From: DASQZK01 sp963771005 | Lineage (GTDB): Bacteria > Bacteroidota > Bacteroidia > Bacteroidales > GCA-2748055 | Assembly (NCBI GenBank): GCA_963771005.1 | Contig: CAVYRO010000008.1 | Coordinates: 806,001 to 870,000, forward strand | DNA: 64,000 bases | Reading direction: 5' to 3' | Shown: in pieces, positions 26,478 through 35,505 of the stretch | Position numbering within the stretch: the stretch's first letter is position 1 | Layout of the letters: each line of letters opens with the position of its first letter | The notes under the pieces: generated by a model | Database searches by the model: none | What the model saw: only the letters and a program-made list of their open reading frames with translations | What the model was told of the DNA's origin: nothing | Made by a program: the position numbers and the translations under genes

Positions 26478-27344
26478 GATATTTTTAGCAATTTAATAAA
26501 ACCAATCGTTTAAAGAGCATTCACCTTAATGGTTTCTTCGGATGCATTGATTCTTGGTCCCTAATATAGCCGAACCGAAGAATTTGTTGGTTGTTGAGTT
26601 GTTGAGTTGTTGATTGAAGAGATTCTTAACTACAACAAATTCTCCGTCAAATCTCTGTTCCTCTTCCACTTCACCACATGAACAAAACAATGATTTTGGG
26701 GGTAATCAACGTGCTGGTAATCTGTAGTGTTGATAACTTTTCATCAAAAAGTCAAAAAGGGGACGCTGAGATTTGGGGGGTGAATCGCATTAAGGGCGGT
26801 CGGCGTCGACGGTGGGGGTGGGATCCCAGTTGATACAAAGACGTATTACAAAGGACGAAGCCCGGACTATGCGCTTAAATGAAGGTATAACTTCACGAGG
26901 TTATGAAATGCTAACTGTTTAATGAAGTGATTGTCAAAATGTTAATGAAAGCCGATACATGCATCATTTAAAGGCAGGATCCCGGTCAGTGAGCGCAGCC
27001 GAACCGTATTTCATTTCAAGGCAGGATCCCGGTCGGTGAGCGCAGCCGAACCGTACGTCCTTTCAAGGCAGGTCCCCGGTCGGTGAGCGTAGCCGAACCG
27101 TTCCTCATTTCAAGACAGTTTCCCCATTTTAGGACAACATAAGAATCTCCTCAATCAACAACTCAACAAATTTCCCGTCCAACCCGTGTTCCTCTTCCAC
27201 TTCACCAAATCACCACTTCACCAAATCACAAAATTCTTAGCCTGCAGGTAACAGGTAACGGGTTGGTTTTAGTAATTACGTAAAAATCCCTTCAATCAAC
27301 AACTAAACAACTCAACAACTCAACAAATTCGTTGCTCTCCGTTA
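26478..27344. repeat. 867-bp repeat-rich spacer bounded by inverted TTGTTGAG words
   Basis: No gene is seen. Near the fucosidase end (26581-26620) the run AATTTGTTGGTTGTTGAG followed by repeated TTGTTGAG units is mirrored by CAATCAACAACTCAACAA-type runs at 27150-27170 and 27291-27330, so the region is bounded by inverted words. Phrases such as GTTCCTCTTCCACTTCACC occur at about 26660 and 27190 and recur in inverted form at about 57090. A 47-bp tandem repeat lies inside (26965-27118). The sequence from 26700 to 26960 shows no recognisable feature. Confidence 0.65.
26965..27118. repeat. 47-bp tandem repeat, three units plus partial fourth, hairpin core
   Basis: Units start at 26965, 27012 and 27059 (each 47 bp), with a partial fourth at 27106. 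Each holds a CATTTCAAGGCAGG-like lead, then a hairpin core with CGG on the left, TGAGCGCAGCCGAA in the centre and CCG on the right. The same centre flanked by CCC and GGG forms the outer arm of the long inverted-repeat family at 28940 and 30950, so stem pairs have been swapped between the families. Confidence 0.85.
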
Positions 27345-28871
27345 TCAAGGCATTCTTTCCTTGTCAATCCCGTTCCATCCGGGATTCGGCTTCATTTCTT
27401 TGGCATGAATGCTCACTTTCCAGTCGTTCAGCATTTTCTTCAGTCTCGAAGTTATTTCCGGATTTTCCTCGCTGATATCCTGATCTTCCCCGGCATCGGT
27501 CTTTAAGTTGTATAACTCATATTTACCGGTCTCGATATTAAATATCAATTTGAAATCTCCGTAAATAACTACACTTCCCGGATCACCACCCTGGTTTGAA
27601 TAATGGGGATAATGCCAGAAAAGCGGACGTTCAGGATAGTTTTCACCAGTCAGGAAGGGCACAAGGTTTATCCCGTCGAGACCCTGAAAAGTGCCCCGAT
27701 CAATACCTGCAAAACCGAGAACTGTCGGAAATATATCCATCGTCATAATGGGCATATCGTTCACATAACCGGGTTTTTTGAGCCCGGGATATTTTATAAT
27801 ATAAGGTTCCCGGATGCCTCCTTCCGTAAGCCATCCTTTACCGGCGCGTAAGGGAAGATTGGAGGTCGGGCTGCCTTCCGAAGTAGTCAGTCCGCCGTTG
27901 TCCGATGTGAAAATGATCACCGTGTTTTTATCCAGACCGGTTTCTTTCAAAAGGTCCAGCAGGCGCCCCACATTATCATCCAAAGCCTGCACCATGGAAG
28001 CATATACCGGGTTGCCCTGGATAACCCTGTCCCGGTAATTCCCCCCGTTGCTTGCATATTTCTCCCATCCCGGTTCATCGATAAATTCCTTCTCCTTATC
28101 GATTCCCATTCGTTGTCTCTTCTCTTCGTACTTTTTGATGACCTCCTCTTTTGCCTGCAGCGGGTTATGGACCAGGTAATAACAAAGACTTATAAAAAAC
28201 GGTTGTTCCCGGTTTTCTTTTATGAAGTCAATGGCCTCACTCGTCAGCCGTTCAGGAAGATATTCACCATCGGGACCATCTTCAAGCCGGGGATTCCCGT
28301 AGGGTGAGAAATAACCGTCATAGCCTTCTTTTTTATTCCGGTTCGGCTGACCCATTTTCCATCCCCCCTTATTCACATCATAGCCCTGTTTCTCCGGCCA
28401 GTATTCCGGTGACATCCCAAGGTGCCATTTACCTGCAAAGAAGGTATTGTAACCATTTTCACGCATGGCTTCCCCAAGGGTGGTTTCGTCAAGCGCCAGA
28501 TCGTAGGTATTATCAGCCGTAATCCACCTGTCATTCGGCTCTGCTCCCATCCTCCCCTGTATCCAGTCCGTGATCCCGGTACGGTTAGGATATTTTCCGG
28601 TCTGAAACGATGCCCGGGTGGGTGAACAAACCGGGCAATTTGCATAACCGTGGGTAAATCGTATACCCTCAGATGCAAGCCTGTCCAGATTCGGGGTCTC
28701 ATAAAAGGAACTGCCATAACAGCCCAGGTCTGTCCATCCGAGATCATCCGCCAGGATAACCAGGAAGTTTGGTTTTTCCGGAACTGTCGACGCGGGATTC
28801 CTGGAAGAACATCCTCCGGATACCAATATCCCGGCCGAAAGCGCCATCATTGAGAATTCCTTGCCATTCAT
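27345..28871 (-). CDS. Sulfatase (formylglycine-dependent, Cys type), lipoprotein
   Basis: This 508-residue sulfatase shows the metal-binding start FLVILADDLGWTDLGCYGSS and the activation motif CSPTRASFQTG, where Cys82 is converted to formylglycine. GKWHLG and FTSDNGG complete the active-site signatures. The N-terminus LSAGILVSGGCSS has a lipobox with Cys21, so the enzyme is probably a membrane-anchored lipoprotein facing the periplasm or outside. The maturase (anSME type) is not in the window. The layout resembles the S1 sulfatases that act on sulfated polysaccharides. It is near, but separated from, the fucosidase on the same strand. Confidence 0.93.
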   Translation of the reverse strand: MNGKEFSMMALSAGILVSGGCSSRNPASTVPEKPNFLVILADDLGWTDLGCYGSSFYETPNLDRLASEGIRFTHGYANCPVCSPTRASFQTGKYPNRTGITDWIQGRMGAEPNDRWITADNTYDLALDETTLGEAMRENGYNTFFAGKWHLGMSPEYWPEKQGYDVNKGGWKMGQPNRNKKEGYDGYFSPYGNPRLEDGPDGEYLPERLTSEAIDFIKENREQPFFISLCYYLVHNPLQAKEEVIKKYEEKRQRMGIDKEKEFIDEPGWEKYASNGGNYRDRVIQGNPVYASMVQALDDNVGRLLDLLKETGLDKNTVIIFTSDNGGLTTSEGSPTSNLPLRAGKGWLTEGGIREPYIIKYPGLKKPGYVNDMPIMTMDIFPTVLGFAGIDRGTFQGLDGINLVPFLTGENYPERPLFWHYPHYSNQGGDPGSVVIYGDFKLIFNIETGKYELYNLKTDAGEDQDISEENPEITSRLKKMLNDWKVSIHAKEMKPNPGWNGIDKERMP

Positions 28872-28910
28872 TGTGTCTCCTTCGTAAGTTTTATTTGCGG
28901 TAATGAACTG

Positions 28911-28972
28911 AAAAGTTCTTTGTTCATCGAATTAACCGGTCCCTGAGCGGAGCCGAAGGGTCATCGAGTTTT
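28911..28972. repeat. Solo arm of the long inverted-repeat family
   Basis: These 62 bases match the right arm of copies A and B: AAAAGTTCTTTGTTCATCGA, then ACCGGTCCCTGAGCGGAGCC and a GAAGGGTCATCGAG end. Unlike the right arms of A and B it keeps the 5-nt GGAGC segment, so it represents the undeleted arm form. It lies 39 bp upstream of the sulfatase start. Confidence 0.85.
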
Positions 28973-29442
28973 CTTTCTGAGCCTATTAAGTCGTCTGAGT
29001 AATTGTATAATGACAGTCGGGAAAAAACAAGATTCTGTCTTTCAACGAAAGTAGGAATTTTTTCAGAGATGAGGAAATGCCCTGCCAGACTTTCCGATTC
29101 AGCCCCGAGCGGGGAAATGGGTTCGACTGGAATCAAGGTGCCGACGTCTCAGGATACATGGATCCACTGCCAGTTTTTTCCATATTCATGGAAAGCAAAA
29201 GGAACCCGGGTTCAATGGGTATGGATGGTATTTACCGATCAGCTCTCTGATGCTGATTAACAATTTGTATTTCGCTCCGCTAATGTAATGCATGACAGGT
29301 TCTGTCTGTTGAAATTTTGGATCACCCCGGATATTATCTTGTCAAACTTGAAAAAGTTCTCAAAATGCATTAGATTAACGGTCTAAAAGATTCCAGACAC
29401 AAAAAAAATAGTAGTCTTTACGGGCAACTCAAATTACACACT
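28973..29442. other. Spacer between divergent sulfatase and oxidoreductase, no gene seen
   Basis: This stretch separates divergently transcribed genes and should hold both promoters, but no convincing TAnnTTTG box was found. A plus-strand frame up to 29260 ends VQWVWMVFTDQLSDAD and matches nothing I know. It may be a gene scrap or chance. Confidence 0.35.
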
Positions 29443-30822
29443 ATGGTAAAACGAAGAGAATTTATCAGGAAAAGTGCACTGGGCACAGCCGGAATGGCCA
29501 TCGGCGGCATGGGGTTCAGCGCAAAATCGTATGCATCCATTTTCGGTGCAAACGACCGCATCAATGTAGCTGTAATGGGTCTCCGCGGCCGGGGCACTGC
29601 GCATATCAAAGCATGGGGTCAGTTGAGAGAGAGTCACAACGTGCACATAAAAACGCTATGTGATACAGATGAACAATTTTGGGATTCACGTGCAAAAATG
29701 GTGACCGACCAGGGAGGTAACCAACCTCTGACTGAGTGGGATATCCGCAGAGTTCTGGATGACAAGGATATCGATGTGGTATCCATAGCAACCCCAAACC
29801 ACTGGCATGCACTTGCGACCATCTGGGCCTGCCAGGCGGGTAAACATGTTTACGTTGAGAAACCGGCTTCCCACAATGTTTTTGAGGGCAGAAAAATGAT
29901 CGAAGCGGCTCGCAAATATGACCGGCGCGTCCAGACGGGATTTCAAAGCCGTTCGGTCAGGAATGTTATGGATGCCATTAAATTCCTCCACGACGGGGGC
30001 ATCGGCAAGGTTTTCATGGCGCGCGGATTATGCATCAAGCCAAGAGATTCATTCGGGATAGCCCCGGACAGTGCTCCCCCTGCCTCCCTGCATTATGATC
30101 AATGGCTCGGACCGGCAACCTGGCGACCTTACAATGAAAAACGGGGGCATTACAACTGGCACTGGTTCTGGGATACAGGCAATGGCGATACGGGCAACCA
30201 GGGACCGCACCAGTTTGACATCGCACGGTGGGGACTCAATAAGAACGAACATCCCGTTTCAATCTATTCCAGCGGTGGTTTTTATGGAATAGATCCGGCT
30301 GAATGCGCCCAGGAAACGCCTAATACTCAAATTTCGGTATTTAAATACAAAGACGGGACAATGCTTGAATTTGAAACGAGAGGGCGGTTTTCAAACAGTG
30401 AGTCGGACCTCGATATCCGGATCGGTAATATGTTTTATGGTTCGGAAGGATACCTGGAGCTCAATGAAGGAAATTGGAAAGCATACAAAAACAGGGAGAA
30501 AGAACCTTTTGCCAGGTCAGCCCCGGAAGTGAAACAGGCGGAGGATGATTCTTCCCATACGGGCGGCATAGATACGGCACATTTCCTCAATCTTACCGGA
30601 GCCATACGATCCGGAAAAAATGAAGATCTGCACTGCGATATCAATGAGGGATTTTATTCCACGGTGCTTCCCCTGGCAGCAAATATCTCCTACCGCCTGC
30701 AGCGTGAGCTGAAGTTCGCGGGAGAGGATACCGACAGTAAATGGATTGTCGATGATGCTGAAGCGAAGAAATTACTGACACGGGTTTACAGATCACCATA
30801 TATTGTGCCGGATCAGGTGTAA
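29443..30822 (+). CDS. Tat-exported Gfo/Idh/MocA family oxidoreductase
   Basis: This 459-residue protein begins with a twin-arginine signal (RREFIRKSALGTAGMAIGG), so it is folded with its cofactor in the cytoplasm and exported. The dinucleotide-binding GLRGRG lies at residues 46-51 and the family motif EKP at 139-141. The C-terminal domain carries GNMFYGSEGYLELNEG. Exported Gfo/Idh/MocA proteins are frequent in Bacteroidota and Planctomycetes; some act as NAD-dependent glycosidases or sugar dehydrogenases and many are uncharacterised. It is a paralogue of the gene cut by the left window edge. It is monocistronic, followed by inverted-repeat copy B. Confidence 0.92.
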   Translation: MVKRREFIRKSALGTAGMAIGGMGFSAKSYASIFGANDRINVAVMGLRGRGTAHIKAWGQLRESHNVHIKTLCDTDEQFWDSRAKMVTDQGGNQPLTEWDIRRVLDDKDIDVVSIATPNHWHALATIWACQAGKHVYVEKPASHNVFEGRKMIEAARKYDRRVQTGFQSRSVRNVMDAIKFLHDGGIGKVFMARGLCIKPRDSFGIAPDSAPPASLHYDQWLGPATWRPYNEKRGHYNWHWFWDTGNGDTGNQGPHQFDIARWGLNKNEHPVSIYSSGGFYGIDPAECAQETPNTQISVFKYKDGTMLEFETRGRFSNSESDLDIRIGNMFYGSEGYLELNEGNWKAYKNREKEPFARSAPEVKQAEDDSSHTGGIDTAHFLNLTGAIRSGKNEDLHCDINEGFYSTVLPLAANISYRLQRELKFAGEDTDSKWIVDDAEAKKLLTRVYRSPYIVPDQV

Positions 30823-30929
30823 ATAAATGAACGTTATCAGGTTAACCTGCTTGACCTTTGTTGTGTCGTACAGACGGAAAGAGACAGGGCGTGCCTTGTC
30901 TCTTCTTAGGGTTAAAAAGAGATTGCCAG

Positions 30930-31146
30930 AAAACTCGATGACCCTTCGGCTCCGCTCAGGGACCGGTGACTTCATTCAAGAGGGTGAACTTTTCGGATGG
31001 TGGTAAGGCAGGCAAAAGGCCCCTATGTATAAATTTAAAATTCAGTGATTTGCGCAAGAAGGACCTTTTGCCTGCCTTACCACCATCCGAAAAGTTCTTC
31101 GTTCACCGAATTGACCGGTCCCTGAGCCGAAGGGTCATCGAGTTTA
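30930..31146. repeat. Long inverted-repeat element, copy B
   Basis: This 217-bp element has a perfectly paired inner arm of 34 bp (left 30987-31020, right beginning with CCTTTTGCCTGCCTTACC) and outer arms that pair except for a 5-nt GGAGC absent on the right. The 28-nt centre at 31021-31048 is identical to that of copy A. It sits between convergent genes (oxidoreductase stop at 30822, glycosyltransferase stop at 31182), so the hairpin could also serve as a two-way terminator. Confidence 0.92.
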
Positions 31147-31181
31147 CTTTCTGATACAAAAAAGGGATTAACGTCGAAAAT

Positions 31182-32153
31182 TCATTTTTGCACAATCACA
31201 TAATTTCTGAATTCTCCCAGCCTGGTTCCCCCGAGCAAATTCTTCTCGATCCACGAAATCACCCGGTATTTGGTCCTGTCGTGTTTGTTCTTCAGGGCAT
31301 TGATACTCCTGGCCGGACCGCTGTATCTTAACTGATCTTTCCAGTTGAAATCATCGATCCATTCTTTCATGACCGCAGGATGGCTGTCTGTGAACCGGGG
31401 CAGCCTGGAAAGATTGCCATAATCGTAAAGCCCGGAATACATATGTTTCCGGTCGAGTTCCATTACCGATTGTTTTCCCCGGTGATTGATGCTGAAGGCT
31501 TTTATCTTGTTCTGCATGAGCTGCGGTGGGCGTACCCACCCGTAATGATAGATCCAGGCATTAACAGGCGCTACCTTCAGTTTAAAAGCATTCTCCTGTT
31601 GCCGGTAATGAAGGCCGTCGAAGCCGGGGATTCTCCGGAACGATTGCGCCGACTCCCACGAGTGGATCTCCGGGTCGTTCCGGACGATCCGGATCTCTTT
31701 CCGGTACCAGCAATGTCCGTCCTGGTAATGCTCATAATCACCCCAGAAATGCCGGTACCTGAAAAGGAGACCTTCCACTCCCCGGTCATCTTTCAGCTGC
31801 TCGCAACGTTTCTGTATGGCCGCCAGGTACTTTTCGTGAACTACCTCGTCAGACTGGAGATAGAAAAGCCAGTCGCCCGAGCAATGGTTTTTAGCAATAT
31901 CCGTCTGGTGGGCATGTTCCATCCCCCGCGGGTATTTCTCGATATCCCAGGTCGTATCGATGATCTTTATCTTCTTGCTTCCTATACTTTCGATAGCGGC
32001 CCGTGTCCGGTCATCCTCGTCGCTGTCGCCCAGGGCAACCACGAACTCATCCACGATTGGCAGGATGGAAAGTACCGCCTGCTTCATAGGGTAATATAAC
32101 TTCAGGGCGTTCTTACCCATGGAAAAGCCGCTGATCTTCACTTTGCCGCTCAT
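31182..32153 (-). CDS. Glycosyltransferase, family 2-like
   Basis: This 323-residue protein shows a GT-A-type nucleotide-sugar fold: VKISGFSMGKNALKLYYPMK at the start, IVDEFVVALGDSDEDD, then GDWLFYLQSDEVVHEKY, where SDE takes the place of the usual DxD metal motif. GVEGLLFRYRHFWGDYEHY and HSWESAQSFRRIPGF follow. There are no membrane segments. It ends against the MsbA-like exporter gene upstream with a 3-nt gap and probably acts in surface glycan or lipopolysaccharide assembly together with it. Confidence 0.85.
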   Translation of the reverse strand: MSGKVKISGFSMGKNALKLYYPMKQAVLSILPIVDEFVVALGDSDEDDRTRAAIESIGSKKIKIIDTTWDIEKYPRGMEHAHQTDIAKNHCSGDWLFYLQSDEVVHEKYLAAIQKRCEQLKDDRGVEGLLFRYRHFWGDYEHYQDGHCWYRKEIRIVRNDPEIHSWESAQSFRRIPGFDGLHYRQQENAFKLKVAPVNAWIYHYGWVRPPQLMQNKIKAFSINHRGKQSVMELDRKHMYSGLYDYGNLSRLPRFTDSHPAVMKEWIDDFNWKDQLRYSGPARSINALKNKHDRTKYRVISWIEKNLLGGTRLGEFRNYVIVQK

Positions 32154-32156
32154 ATC

Positions 32157-33977
32157 TCAATACATCTGCATCTTGTGTAACTTCTTATAGGTTCCCCCAT
32201 TTATCTCCAGGAGTTCTTCGTGACGGCCCACTTCGACGATCCTGCCGCCGTCGAGCACAATGATGAGATCTGCATGTTGCACTGTCGATAACCGGTGAGC
32301 AATGACAATGGATGTACGATTTTTCATCAGGTTGATCATGGCATCCTGTACCAATCTTTCCGATTCCGTATCGAGGGATGATGTAGCTTCGTCAAGAATG
32401 AGGATAGGCGGGTTCTTCAGTACGGCCCGGGCTATGCTTATGCGCTGTTTCTCACCCCCGGAAAGTTTTCCGCCACCTTCCCCGATGTTGGTATAGTAAC
32501 CGTTATGCGTTTCCGAGATAAAACCATGGGCATTGGCAACCATCGCGGCGGCGATCACCTCCTCCTCGGTGGCTTTGTCCATGCCGAAAGCTATGTTATT
32601 GAAGAAGTTATCATTGAACAGGATGGATTGTTGGCTCACGATCCCCATCATGGCCCTGAGATCCGAGAGCTTGTAATCTTTCACGTTGATACCGTCGATG
32701 ATGATCTCTCCCTTCACGACGTCAATGAAGCGCGGAAGGAGATCGACCAGCGTAGATTTGCCTGAGCCTGAGCGGCCTACGAGGGCGACGGATTGTCCCT
32801 TGCCGATCCTGAGACTTATATCCTGGAGGACAGGATCCTTGGCATATTTGAAGAACACATTCCGGTAAACGATCGAATCGGTGAAAATTCTCTTCTCCAC
32901 CGGGTCGGCCCTTTCCATGATCTTGATATCGGCATTCAGCACCTCATCGATCCGGTCGGCCGAGGCCAGACCCTTCAATATGTTAAAATAGGCGGTGGTC
33001 ACATTTTTGGAAGGATTGATGATCTGCGAAAATATGGCCAGGTACACAATGAGATTAGCCGGAGTGATCTGCCCTGTGCCCTGCAATACCAGGGTGCCAC
33101 CATACCAGAGAACGGTCACAAGCACAGAAACCCCTAAAAATTCACTGAAGGGGCTGGCCAGCTGCTGTCTTCTGAAAACCTTCATGAGTAGGGCCGTATA
33201 AAGATTATTCGTACTCTCGAAACGTGACTGCATCTTGGATTCTGCATTGAAAGCCTTAATGATCCTCAACCCGCCAAGTGTTTCCTCCACGATAGACATG
33301 ATCAGACCCAGCTTCCGCTGCCCATGGAATGATGTAGAACGCAGGCTCTTCCCGATCCGCCCGATGATCACGCCACTAACGGGAAGCAGGATGAGAACAA
33401 AGAGCGACAGCCTGGTACTCATAATGAAAAGGGTGATGAGGAAGGCAATGATGAGGATGGGATCCCGGAAAAGCATTTCAAGGGAGCGTACTACAGAAAC
33501 CTCAATCTCCTGCACATCCTGAGACATCCTCGACATGATATCGCCCTTCCTTTCCTCGGAAAAATAACCGAGCGGCAGGTTAATGATCTTTTTGAACATC
33601 TTGTTCCGGATATCCTTCACCACACCTGTCCGCAGAGGTACCATATAATATTTCGAAAGGTAAAGGAAAAGGTTTTTGAAAAAGGTCATTCCCATGACCA
33701 TACTGCCCACGATAATAAGGGCATACACCTTGCCCTTGTTGATGATGATCTCGCTGAGCATGTAATTGAAATTGTGGCTCAGCGATTCTGCTGAAAACCT
33801 GAAGGGGATCTGGTCAGTTACCAGTTCCGTTTTCCCGAAAAGGATATTCAGGAAGGGGGCGATGAGTGTAAGGCTGAAAACCGAGAAGATAGCTGTTAGC
33901 AGCATGAAAGATATACTCAGGGTTGCAAGCCATTTATACGGTAGGATATACCGGAATATGCGGAAGAAATTTTTCAT
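32157..33977 (-). CDS. ABC exporter, fused permease/ATPase (MsbA-like)
   Basis: This 606-residue half-transporter has six membrane segments over residues 15-330 and an ATPase domain with Walker A GRSGSGKST (401-409), signature KLSGGEKQRISIARA, Walker B ILILDEATSSLD and switch IVIAHRLSTV. The length and layout match the MsbA/lipid-exporter branch, which flips lipid A or lipid-linked sugars across the inner membrane as a homodimer. The co-transcribed glycosyltransferase supports a role in cell-surface lipid or glycan export. Other branches (peptide export) cannot be excluded. It is the first gene of the pair and its promoter should lie near 33980. Confidence 0.92.
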   Translation of the reverse strand: MKNFFRIFRYILPYKWLATLSISFMLLTAIFSVFSLTLIAPFLNILFGKTELVTDQIPFRFSAESLSHNFNYMLSEIIINKGKVYALIIVGSMVMGMTFFKNLFLYLSKYYMVPLRTGVVKDIRNKMFKKIINLPLGYFSEERKGDIMSRMSQDVQEIEVSVVRSLEMLFRDPILIIAFLITLFIMSTRLSLFVLILLPVSGVIIGRIGKSLRSTSFHGQRKLGLIMSIVEETLGGLRIIKAFNAESKMQSRFESTNNLYTALLMKVFRRQQLASPFSEFLGVSVLVTVLWYGGTLVLQGTGQITPANLIVYLAIFSQIINPSKNVTTAYFNILKGLASADRIDEVLNADIKIMERADPVEKRIFTDSIVYRNVFFKYAKDPVLQDISLRIGKGQSVALVGRSGSGKSTLVDLLPRFIDVVKGEIIIDGINVKDYKLSDLRAMMGIVSQQSILFNDNFFNNIAFGMDKATEEEVIAAAMVANAHGFISETHNGYYTNIGEGGGKLSGGEKQRISIARAVLKNPPILILDEATSSLDTESERLVQDAMINLMKNRTSIVIAHRLSTVQHADLIIVLDGGRIVEVGRHEELLEINGGTYKKLHKMQMY

Positions 33978-34024
33978 TAACCAATCATTTCCATTTAAAA
34001 CTAACGAAATTTCATTAACAATCG

Positions 34025-35368
34025 CTACACACCGGTGTAATTTTTTGGTGTGATCCGTCGTAACTCCGCTTTAACCGCCTCATCAATATCCAGACCCTCA
34101 ATAAAATTTTCGATAGCCTGCCTGTCAATGACAGTATGTGTACGGGTGAGAGCTTTCAGTGCTTCGTATGGCTTAGGGAAACCTTCGCGCCGCAGTATGG
34201 TCTGTATAGCCTCTGCCACCACAGCCCAGTTTTTTTCAAGATCATTCTCGATCTGTTCCGTATTTACGATCAGTTTACCGAACCCTTTAAGAAGGGATTT
34301 CAATGCGATCACGGTATGGGCGATCGGGACTCCGGTATTCCTGAGCACAGTGGAATCGGTAAGATCCCTCTGCAACCGGGAAATGGGCAATTTTGCGGAA
34401 AGATGGCCGAAAACGGCGTTGGCATATCCCAGGTTACCCTCCGCATTTTCAAAATCAATGGGATTGACCTTGTGAGGCATGGTCGAGGATCCCGTTTCCC
34501 CTTCCCTGATCCGTTGCCTGAAGTATTCCATCGATATGTAAGTCCATAAATCCCTGGAGAGATCGATAAGTATGGTGTTGATCCTTGCAAGATTGTCAAA
34601 AATAGCTGCCAGGTTATCGTAATGTTCAATCTGGGTTGTGGTTTTCGAGCGTTTCAGCCCCAGGTTGTCATTCACAAACCGGTCGGAAAACTTCACCCAG
34701 TCAACAGCCGGATATGCCACCTTGTGGGCATTGAAATTTCCGGTCGCACCTCCGAATTTAGCCGGAAAAGAGAGTCCCCGCAGCTGTCTCAGCTGAATAT
34801 CAAGCCGTTCGGCGAAAACCCGGATCTCCTTCCCCAGGCGGGTTGGCGAAGCAGGTTGACCATGCGTCCTGGCCAGCATGGGTATATCAGACCATATATC
34901 AGCCATGCCGCTCAGCTCAGTGAGAAGCCTGTTGATGAGCGGGTGGTAAACATCGTTAAGTGCTTCTTTCAGTGAGAGCGGAGTGGCCGTATTATTAATA
35001 TCCTGAGATGTCAAACCGAAATGGATGAATTCCCTGCGTGAACCCAGTCCGGCTTCATCGAATTTATCCTTTAGAAAATATTCAACAGCCTTCACGTCAT
35101 GGTTGGTCATTTTTTCTATTTCCTTGATCTTCCCCGCATCTCCCAAAGTGAAATTCAGGTAAATATCGCGGAGACTACCGGCTTGCTCATCGCTGATGCC
35201 ATCCAGTCCTTTAAGTCCGGTTTCGCAGAGGGTGATGAAATATTCAATCTCAATGAGAACACGATAACGGATGAGCCCGTATTCCGAAAAATACGGCGCA
35301 AGATCTTCGATTTTATCCCTGTACCTGCCGTCAACCGGGGATATAGCGGTCAGATGGTTTAACTCCAT
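34025..35368 (-). CDS. purB: Adenylosuccinate lyase
   Basis: PurB splits adenylosuccinate to AMP and fumarate and acts one step earlier on SAICAR in purine synthesis. The 447-residue product shows the superfamily signature SSTMPHKVNPIDFENAEGN, catalytic His regions HFGLTSQDINNTATPL and ARTHGQPASPTRLG, and a length matching the E. coli type (456). The open frame extends to 35413, but ATG 35368 (MELNHLTAISPVDGRYRDK) is the conserved family start and has a TAAATTTG promoter box just upstream. It is monocistronic and divergent from mqnA. Confidence 0.96.
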   Translation of the reverse strand: MELNHLTAISPVDGRYRDKIEDLAPYFSEYGLIRYRVLIEIEYFITLCETGLKGLDGISDEQAGSLRDIYLNFTLGDAGKIKEIEKMTNHDVKAVEYFLKDKFDEAGLGSRREFIHFGLTSQDINNTATPLSLKEALNDVYHPLINRLLTELSGMADIWSDIPMLARTHGQPASPTRLGKEIRVFAERLDIQLRQLRGLSFPAKFGGATGNFNAHKVAYPAVDWVKFSDRFVNDNLGLKRSKTTTQIEHYDNLAAIFDNLARINTILIDLSRDLWTYISMEYFRQRIREGETGSSTMPHKVNPIDFENAEGNLGYANAVFGHLSAKLPISRLQRDLTDSTVLRNTGVPIAHTVIALKSLLKGFGKLIVNTEQIENDLEKNWAVVAEAIQTILRREGFPKPYEALKALTRTHTVIDRQAIENFIEGLDIDEAVKAELRRITPKNYTGV

Positions 35369-35389
35369 ATCGGGTTCAGATTTGACGAA

Positions 35390-35397
35390 CAAATTTA
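35390..35397 (-). promoter_or_regulatory. Bacteroidota -7 promoter box for purB
   Basis: On the minus strand TAAATTTG matches TAnnTTTG exactly, 21 nt before the purB ATG at 35368. No clear TTTG -33 element was found at the usual 19-21 nt spacing, so the call rests on the -7 box alone. The short leader also argues for the 35368 start. Confidence 0.45.
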
Positions 35398-35505
35398 ACA
35401 GAAATTTTGCCAATTGTTAAATATTCGCCTGATTTGTCTTTAAAACATCCGGATCGTACCCGGGGTTTGAAACATTAATACTTACTTTAGGCGAAAATTT
35501 CGGTG

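Noticed and set aside
31380..32099. 239-residue frame antisense to the glycosyltransferase
   Set aside because: It overlaps the well-supported glycosyltransferase gene and has no motif.
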